Assembly (NCBI GenBank): GCA_934047225.1
Contig: OW203997.1
Span: 3,148,417-3,212,416, forward strand
Reading direction: 5' to 3'
Source: Ypsolopha sequella
Taxonomy: Eukaryota; Arthropoda; Insecta; Lepidoptera; Ypsolophidae
Length of the DNA stretch: 64,000 nt
In this document: positions 57,008 through 64,000 of the stretch, in pieces
Position numbering within the stretch: the first letter of the stretch is position 1
Layout of the letters: every line of letters starts with the position of its first letter
Position numbers and translations under genes: made by a program
Notes under the pieces: model-generated
Told to the model about the DNA's origin: nothing
The model's input: only the letters and a program-made list of their open reading frames with translations
Database searches by the model: none

Positions 57008-59238
57008 ATGCCCTTTAAAGTGGTGCAAACCCGTGAAGACGGGCAAATATTTATCAATTTTTGCCCAGAACTTTGGGAAAATGGCGGAAAATTATGGTGG
57101 CCACAATCCTTACTTCAAGGAGAGAAGCTAAAAAAACAGGAATATTCGAAACCAGGGAAAGATTGGAGTGTTTTAGACTGCGAAGTTAAAAGATGGAATT
57201 TAACTCTAGAACAGGCAAAAGCCGAAGTTGACAATATGTCAGATGTGTCAGAAACCGAAGAGGATGAGGAATCAAAATCAAAAGCAAAGAAAAGAAAAGT
57301 TTGCGAAGGGACAAAAAATAAGAAAACTATATGTTTAAATAATTTAGCAGAACAGTGTATTGAAGTAAGTAAAAATACAACTTATCACTAGCTTTGCGAT
57401 TCGCGAGTTGACCTGGTACTGTCAATCCGTCGCTGCATTCAGACGTGAAAGGACAAAAAATTATACAAGCACGGTTTCGCATTAATAATATTGGTATGGA
57501 TAAACAAAAAAGATTATCCCTGATTTTGTTGCCGCCGAATGTGGCTAAGCTCAGAACCTTGTGTTTATTTTAATTACCCTTTTCTTTTTTGGCAGGATCA
57601 AATAAATAAGTCTTCAACCGGAAATGGTAAAACGATTCCTGTGTTACAAGATACACCAACCATATCTTTCATATTGGCAGAGCATCTCGTGGTACGTAAT
57701 ATTATAATTGTACAATTTCATTTTACTGTTCAAAACTGTTTTGCCTACAAAAGCTTCTAAATTTGACGTACCTACTTTATAAATACTTTCCTAAAAATAT
57801 TAAACTTTATATGTACATATGATTTGCAATGGTGTTTATATTCCATATCTTTTTATAAACACGGGTATTAGAGATATGTATGTAAAAAATATTATGCTAC
57901 AATGTTTATTAAATTCTATACAACACTTTCGGTGAAGGAAAGCATTCGTGAGGAAACCTGCATACGCCAAAAGAAGAAATTCTAAGGCGTATGTGAAGTC
58001 CCCAACCCGCATTAGGCCAGCGTGGTGGACTATGGTCTAAAACCCTCTCCCTGGAGGAGACCCGTGCTCAGCAGTGGCTGGCCGGTTGAGATGACGATGA
58101 CTTTACAATGTGCTTATCACATAAAACAAACACTTTTCACGCAATCGCACGCAAGCATGCACGTTCACTCGCACGCAAACGTATGCAAACACGCTTGCTT
58201 ACTAACTAAAAAAAATTTCAGGGCAAGAATAATTCTTCGACAACACCTTCGAATAAGTCCCTTGAAACAGAGGAAGTGAGGGAATTTGAGGAGCAGCAAA
58301 CTTCTGGATTCATTATAAGTGCATTAGATGAAAATGTAACGTACCAACTTTGTGATTCTGATGTACCAGTGATAAACCAATCCCGCGATATAATATCTAG
58401 TTACCCTAGTCATGCCGTATTAGTTGAGGAAAATAACCCAATTGAAGATACCAGTGAGGAACAAAACAACGTCGTGATATTAAACCACGACAGTTCAACA
58501 AAACATAACTTGGATGAAAAAGTAAATATTCTTTTATCGGCTTTAGTGGTCGTTCAGGAAGGTCAAAAAAGAGTGGAAAATGCATTGGAACGCGTTACAA
58601 AAATGGTTATTAATATAGACACCAAATTTGATGAATATTTCAAAAAAGCACAAGATATTCAAAGAAGCGAACATATTGGAATGAAGCCAATAGCTAATAA
58701 AAAGTCACTGATTGATTTTGAGGAAAAGCTGAAACATCCAACTGTAGCATCGGATTTGAAAAGAAAATTTTTAACAGTTTGTGGAGTAGGCAAAGGAAAT
58801 GGTATGAGTAATTGTTACTTTCTTGTAGACATCATGTTTGCGAGACAGTTCCTAACGGAATGCTCATGGTCCGGTGGTAGCCGAAAAGAAAACCAAACGA
58901 AAGTATGTTTCAAAGCGTACGAATTGACAGTCAATTTCTTTTTTTCTATAATTCAGGAAAGTGATCCTTCATTTACGATAAAGGAATGTGAATCATTTTT
59001 CAAAAACGTCTTGAGGAACTCAAATAGGCGTAATAGTGCTAAGGGTCTCAGAGCATCATCTTCCAGAGTGAGGCCAAAGAAGGTAAAAAGCAAAAATTCT
59101 TCCACAGCTAAAGCTTCTTCTTCTGGTCCTAATACCACAATAAACAATGTACTTCCTACTGATGATTTGACTAAGACTTCCTCTTGTAGTACTGATCAAA
59201 TTACTGAACGTAAAGATAATGATTGCGACGACCAATAG
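57008..59238 (+). CDS. DUF4806-type transposon-associated protein, three exons (489 aa)
   Basis: Deduced exons are 57008-57364, 57596-57691 and 58222-59238. Donors are GTAAGT and GTACGT, acceptors GGCAG and TTTCAG. All junctions are phase 0, so 119+32+338 codons join without a stop. The N-terminus MPFKVVQTREDGQIFINFCP through WENGGKLWWPQ is the usual start of this insect transposon-associated family. An acidic then basic stretch (about 78-107, EEDEESKSKAKKRK) looks like a nuclear localisation signal. A predicted coiled coil spans about 249-299. The DUF4806-like domain covers about 316-419 (DFEEKLKHP...CSWSGGSRKE...SFFKNVLRN), followed by a Ser/Lys-rich tail. The start has an acceptor just upstream (TTTACAG, 57004), implying a 5' UTR exon. 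AATAAA is at 59560. Probable DNA-binding or accessory factor; role inferred. Confidence 0.8.
57927..58095 (+). mobile_element. 5'-truncated SINE in an intron
   Basis: 'CTTTCGGTGAAGGAAAGCAT' to 'GAGACCCGTGCTCAGCAGTG', the same body as 56700-56880. It does not disturb the coding exons. Confidence 0.75.
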
Positions 59239-59559
59239 AATGAAAACATTGTATGATAACGTATTCTAACTCTATATTTCTAACTCGTTATTGATTTTTC
59301 GTATCTTAGAATAGGTATTTTTTTAGTGTTTTACTTATTTTTAACATGAACAGCATTACAAGCTTTCTAAGTAATTTGGTTTTGTATACTTTAAAATAAG
59401 GTTAAATATTTTCCTGTGTTAATTTTTTTTATAATCTCAACAAACAAAAAAAATTAAAGGTGCAATTATGATTATTTTAAGACTGATTACTTAGGAAAAT
59501 GAGACTTTAAATATTTTCATGTGTTCATTTGTTTTATAGTAATTTTAAGTAAATATTAA

Positions 59560-59565
59560 AATAAA
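59560..59565 (+). terminator. Polyadenylation signal of the DUF4806 gene
   Basis: AATAAA about 320 bp after the stop codon; no closer exact match was seen. Confidence 0.5.
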
Positions 59566-59985
59566 GAAGAGAAATTATAATTCTTTTTAGACTGATTACT
59601 TAAAAAAATAAGAATTGAAATATTTTCTTGTGTTTGTTTTTAAAATAATGTTGACCTTTCGTTGTAATGTTACTGAAGATCCATATTTTGACATAAAAAG
59701 CTGATTATTTTTCCAGTTTAAATTAATAATAAGTAGTTACCTACTACATTATTGCATGACACTATGGTGTAAATGCAACCTGCAATTTTCGTGTCACGAC
59801 ACTGTCTTTGTTGACATTATATATTTTATTTATTATAAAATGCGCTAGACAAAATAGACTCAGCGTTTTAATAATGAGAGTTGTAGGTTACATGTACAAT
59901 AACAGTGAACTCTCCAAGACTACGTTTTACTTTGTATTTTGGTGTTAACTAATTAATAAACACGATTTTTTTAAATTAGAAGCAT

Positions 59986-59991
59986 TTTATT
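59986..59991 (-). terminator. Polyadenylation signal of the transposase gene
   Basis: AATAAA on the minus strand 11 bp beyond the transposase stop codon. The converging genes are separated by about 760 bp (59239-60001) of AT-rich DNA with imperfect repeats around 'TAGACTGATTACTTA' (59480-59605), a possible shared 3' region. Confidence 0.6.
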
Positions 59992-60001
59992 AACTACCTA
60001 G

Positions 60002-62369
60002 CTATAAAGTATGAAGTAGAGGTACAAAATATATATTCGATTCATAATCAATGGATACCAGTTTGCATTTTATCATATTAAGGGTGTAAATACATTCTGT
60101 TTTTTTTATCGATTTAAGGTCACATTTGTATACATTTAAGTATGAAGATTTGATCGGATTTACAAAGGCATCACCAAGAGTCTCTACACGATAACCATGA
60201 ATAATAATGCCACTATCTGAACTACTGAAACATTGAATTTCAATGACATGACCTAAGTTGCTCAAAAACCACTTGTCCTGTTGCCGTGATGATAAAATAT
60301 AACCTTCTAGGTGCAGTTCTGTTACACGCTGATCATGTTTATACTTTTTAAGAAATGGGTATGTTTTACTAATTTCGTCAGCAGAATTCAGTTCGACGTC
60401 ACTAATTTCACTTATTCTTCTTGCAACTTGCTCAAGTGCCTTATTGCCTTGTCTTATCATTTTTTTAAGGGTTTGTAATCTGTTCTCAAATGGATAGGCA
60501 TTGAACTTTTGGAGTATTCCAAATTTTTTAACCTCGTCGACAACGTGTGTCAAATTGTGCACATTACTAGTTATGTAATCTTTCCCATAGATGTCTTTGA
60601 AATTTTCAACGAACATGTCTAGCAACTCTTTTGCTAGTTCCAAGAAATGAAAATAATTTTCATTAGAACAAATAGTTATTGCACAATATAGGCACAGAAA
60701 ATGTTGAAATACAGCAGGTTTTAATGTGTGTTTACAAATTATGAAACTTAAGTAATACAAAAATGTACGAAACTCAGATCCTTTCCAGTAGCATAACTCC
60801 CCCAAGCCTCTGACAGACCTGTGAATTTCTTTGGGCATTTTGCAACTGGATAAAAAATTAGTAACTTTGACTATTTCTTGATGGCACCACTTTGTGTCAT
60901 AATTATTACTGTACTTTCCATCTCTCCATGCGATTAAGAGGCGCTTCATTACACCAAGGTCTAATAAATGTAGTGAATCTCCAATTATGATATCTTCAAC
61001 CATGTCCACAGGAAGTTCTAGTAATGGTGAATCCACTTTATGGTGTCGGCCATACTTATTTGCACGGAAATCCTCATCAACTCTTTTCGGCCATCCAACT
61101 TTTGGAAAAAACACAGTGCGAGATACATGTGAGTATTCCCCTTGTACAGTGCATTTTTGGCACCCATCTTTAGAATTAAAGTTACACACACCTGAAAAAT
61201 AAAAAAGATGTTCAATATACAACTTGCACATTCACCTACAATCCTACATACTACCTATAAAGAGAAGGTATGAAATGTGTCAGTGAAAAAAATGAACTTT
61301 TTTAATCTGCGTTTTTAATATATAAAAGTACCTCTGTAAACTAAAGGAGTTACAATGGATAGCAAGCAAAAGACTAAAAGTGAAAAAAAGTCTCGTCGTT
61401 GACTTAATGAAATGAAATGTGTCTAATGTTAAAATACATTATGTTATTTGAATTCTAGTTTGGTTGACGCACAACTACGCAACAGAACTACTAGAAACAA
61501 ACGATGTTCAGCCGCAATATGTAATTTATATATATACCTTTAACAAAGGCACGTGCTGGAGAGTCACATATGAAGACTCTAATATTCAGAATTACCCTTG
61601 ATTCGTTGCCATTTATATTTTCTATTACGAGACCATTTCCCATAAGCTGTTTCATTTCATCCACAAACATTCTCAAATAAATGTTTACATCTGGAGGCTT
61701 TTCATAACCAGAATAAATTCCAATAACAATAGGTTGAAGTTTTGGAATCTCATAAACAGTACATAATATTGGCCAAAGCTGACTTTTGGAGCTTTTAGAG
61801 ATTGGTAATCCGTCAATATTTATATTCAATGCAAGCTTCTCTGGTACATCATGAGCGGTTTGTAGATATTGAATTAATGGTTCTTTTAATCCATTATGCC
61901 AATAATGACCAGTGCCCATGGAAATGACTTGTATATTCGTATTAGTTTTCAACAGCGTTCGTGGGTCATTGGGTAATATATTTGGTAGTCGTTTATTCAC
62001 TATTCCCAATAAATTCTTGAGAGCATTGTGTGAAATATTAAATTGAATGGCCCATTTCTTGACATTTTTCTTGAAATCAAGATTTTTATCTTCCATCTCA
62101 TCACTTGTGGTTTCACTATCAGATATTTCTGAAAATGATAAAATTTCTTCTTCTCCAACTTCGTTATCGGATTCATTTTCTTTGCTGGAGCCTTGTTTTG
62201 ATAAAATATTACTTTTGGTATGTACGGAACCATCTTCTAAATTCTCTATACAAGGTTGATTTTGTGGTTCATTCTTAGCCAGGAAAGATTGTGACTGTTT
62301 GTACTTGTTCCTATTTTTTCTTTTGTAAGATCCACTTCTTTTAAATCTTTTCAAAGATTCGAAATTCAT
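60002..62369 (-). CDS. Tnp2/CACTA-like transposase, two exons (673 aa)
   Basis: Deduced exons are 62369-61538 and 61191-60002, with donor AAAG|GTATAT and acceptor TTTTTCAG. The split codon is Gly278, and the joined length is 2022 nt, with no stop. The N-terminus is basic (RFKRSGSYKRKNRNKYKQ), then acidic/Ser-rich to about residue 100. The core has WAIQFNISHNALKNLL (106-121) and NINIDGLPISKSSKSQLWPI (182-201, D186). ICDSPARAFVKG (267-278, D269) is followed directly by a Cys cluster (C280, C288, C291). GDSLHLLDLGVMKRLL lies at about 348-363. IDG and CDSPAR fit the first two acids of a DDE/D transposase; the third is not certain. This order matches a widespread animal family with a Tnp2-like domain. 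It probably excises and inserts the element by binding its ends. AATAAA is 11 bp past the stop. Confidence 0.85.
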
Positions 62370-62634
62370 TTTTTCAATGACGAACGATACGAGTGCGAGT
62401 CTTTACTTACAGAATAATATGGCCGGCTTTTTGTGATAACTCGATGTTGGAAATTATCTTAACGAGCATAAACTTGGTATATAGGTGTCATTTGCAGCTA
62501 TTTTGGGCTGTTTTAGCGTTATATTTAACCAAAAAACGTTTTTAAGTAACTATATGACCATATAAACGTCTTTCAAAAGTAAGTTTACAACTATTTAATA
62601 TTAATGTAGATCCCTTATCACGTTTATATAGCTA
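62370..62634 (-). promoter_or_regulatory. Upstream region of the transposase gene
   Basis: 265 bp between the ATG and the subterminal repeats. No clear TATA box or other promoter element was identified. Transcription must start here or in the 320-bp repeats beyond. Confidence 0.3.
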
Positions 62635-63254
62635 GACGATAAAATAGATGCATATCAGCTGCAAAGTATTGTTTTATATCACGGATTAGATCAATTCGTG
62701 TCAGATATATAAATAATGCTAAAGCAGCGACTTTGGAACCACAGTAAATCAAATTTGTTGTGTAAATATAGCATTAAAACCTGTTGTACAACTATTAGTG
62801 CTAAATAGCTTTTGCGAGAACTTTTTTACAGCTGTATTATATGCGCTCTATACAGCGGTCGAGTAAACGTTTCTGTCATATCTTATTATCCCGATTATAC
62901 AGCTAAATAATGTTACGTCACCATCAGGACACAAGCACCAAGGAAATGCTGTTATACGATAAATTTGATGAATATCAGCTGCAATATGTTCGTTTATATC
63001 ACTGATTAGATCCATGCGTGGCAGATATGTCACCAACGCTAATGCAGCGACTTTATACATCAAATAGATCTACTGTGCTTTATAAATGTACCATTGAAAC
63101 CTGTTGTACAACATATTAGCGCTAAATCGCCGTTGTGAGAACTTTTTTACAGCTGTGTTATATGCGCTCTATAAAGCGGTCGAGTAAACGTTTATGTCAT
63201 CATTTATTATCACGATTTGGCTGTTTAACCTAATACAGCTAAACCATGTTACGA
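62635..63254. repeat. 320-bp tandem subterminal repeat (two units)
   Basis: ATATCAGCTGCAA at 62652 and 62972, ACCTGTTGTACAAC and GGTCGAGTAAACGTTT (62858 and 63178) all recur at a constant 320-bp spacing. The two units therefore differ by substitutions with no net length change. Each contains TTACAGCTGTRTTATATGCG. One shorter related block (TTTTACAGCTGTTTGATG) is present near the left end at about 54939. Confidence 0.85.
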
Positions 63255-63349
63255 ATCACTAATATACAACAACGCTGAGAGATGCGTCACCGCGTTGCTT
63301 TTAAATGACTTTTATAACACTTTTTAGTGCTAATAAATTTTCTTTTATG

Positions 63350-63367
63350 ATTACTTTGCTAGCTGGG
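63350..63367 (-). repeat. Right terminal inverted repeat
   Basis: On the minus strand CCCAGCTAGCAAAGTAAT, with TA immediately outside. Confidence 0.9.
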
Positions 63368-63511
63368 TAGAATGTCGATAAGAAACATGTTTTAGATACG
63401 CGCACGAGACTATGTAATTCATAGATGTATATCCATTTTACAGACATTTTGTCGTATTATAGTCACAGACAAACCTACCCGCTTTCTTATTTACGTACCC
63501 GTCCCAAAATA

Positions 63512-63880
63512 TAGTAGTTTATGCTACAAGGGCGCAAAGGAATAAATTACGAGTGTTTTAAACGTAACCGAGTAATTTATTGCTCTTACTCCCGTGTATC
63601 ATACTACGTTTTTCAATGCATAGTGTGAGAGAATAAAACAAATATGATTTTGTGAACTTTAAATTGTAATTGGCTGAAAAGGACTGTATCCAGAGCTGTT
63701 AAACAGTGGAAAAAAAAGTATGACATTTATGGTACACAGGAAAGGCTGCAGGTTAGCCAACCATTGTAAATACATAAAAAAAAAAAATAATAGAGCCCTC
63801 GGGCAAAATAATCGACTTTCTGTTCGGTTTTGATGCATAAAAAGTGGGCCTTTACGAGCACATGCATTGAAAAATATGTG
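63512..63880 (+). repeat. Interspersed repeat A, copy 4
   Basis: Nearly complete, same orientation as 2386-2748. It begins 'AGTAGTTTATGCTACAAGGG' and ends 'GAGCACATGCATTGAAAAA', 144 bp to the right of the transposon. Confidence 0.8.
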
Positions 63881-64000
63881 ACAGGTCAGTGCACTACAAG
63901 GATTTTATGGCGCGAGGACTGGTTGTGTCCAAAATCGTAACTAACACCGCTATCATACTCCTTGTTTCACAGCTGCGCCCCCTGCCACTGTCATCCAGGC

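Larger units (their letters stand above)
54840..63367. mobile_element. Apparently complete CACTA/Tnp2-like DNA transposon, 8.5 kb
   Basis: TIRs CCCAGCTAGCAAAATAAT (54840-54857) and, inverted, CCCAGCTAGCAAAGTAAT (63350-63367) match at 17 of 18. TA flanks both ends (54838-54839, 63368-63369). Inside are two rightward gene candidates (55582 and 57008) and one leftward transposase gene (62369 to 60002), with open frames across deduced introns. The subterminal regions are enriched in ACAGCTGT and GTGATAT/ATATCAC words, candidate protein-binding sites. SINEs at 56315-56880 and about 57927-58095 are later insertions in non-coding parts. The ends are not the classic CACTA motif, so the superfamily name is provisional. 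Confidence 0.8.

Overview
This window looks like nuclear DNA from an insect, most likely a moth or butterfly (Lepidoptera). That is inferred from the AT-rich, intron-poor background and from several recognisable repeat types: RTE-type LINE 3' ends ending in GATGGATGG, the SINE body containing 'CGGTGAAGGAAA', the 'AAACCGGCCAAGTG' repeat, LINE tails with 'CACCCAAAGGTTG', and abundant TA- and TTAA-flanked MITEs. I see no convincing host protein-coding gene, rRNA, CRISPR or bacterial-style operon. The window reads as a transposon-dense, gene-poor region.

Layout. 1-12 kb: a long hairpin, the first copy of an unusual terminal-inverted-repeat (TIR) element carrying a tRNA-like sequence, LINE fragments and several MITEs. 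12-33 kb: a graveyard of foldback elements with clear termini. They include TTAA-type elements (12395, 26010), TA-flanked mariner-like ones (12973, 13915, 23846, 25195), hAT-like ones (27330, and 31280 with a perfect 8-bp target duplication), and large palindromes (24371-24996, 28854-29010, 29515-29650, and a 400-bp-arm inverted repeat at 30574-32690). 34-37.5 kb: a nearly full-length non-LTR retrotransposon of the restriction-like-endonuclease (R2-like) type: C2H2 finger, reverse transcriptase, CCHC knuckle, PD..D nuclease. Its ORF is broken by one frameshift. 37.5-54 kb: more nested MITEs and LINE tails, including a LINE inserted in a hAT-like MITE with a CAATTG duplication, a LINE inserted inside a TTAA MITE, and a fragment resembling a tyrosine-recombinase core-binding domain.

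The standout is 54840-63367, an apparently complete 8.5-kb DNA transposon. It has 18-bp TIRs (CCCAGCTAGCAAARTAAT, one mismatch), a TA target duplication, and three gene candidates. A small CxxC-rich protein of 92 aa and a three-exon DUF4806-type protein of 489 aa are read rightward. A two-exon Tnp2/CACTA-like transposase of 673 aa is read leftward and converges on the second gene. All deduced splice junctions keep the reading frame and no premature stop is seen. The right subterminal region holds a 320-bp tandem duplication. I propose that the leftward gene is the transposase and the DUF4806 protein an accessory or DNA-binding factor; this division of labour is inference by analogy with TnpA/TnpD of En/Spm. 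Two tRNA-derived SINEs sit in its non-coding parts, so the copy is not brand new, yet its frames are open.
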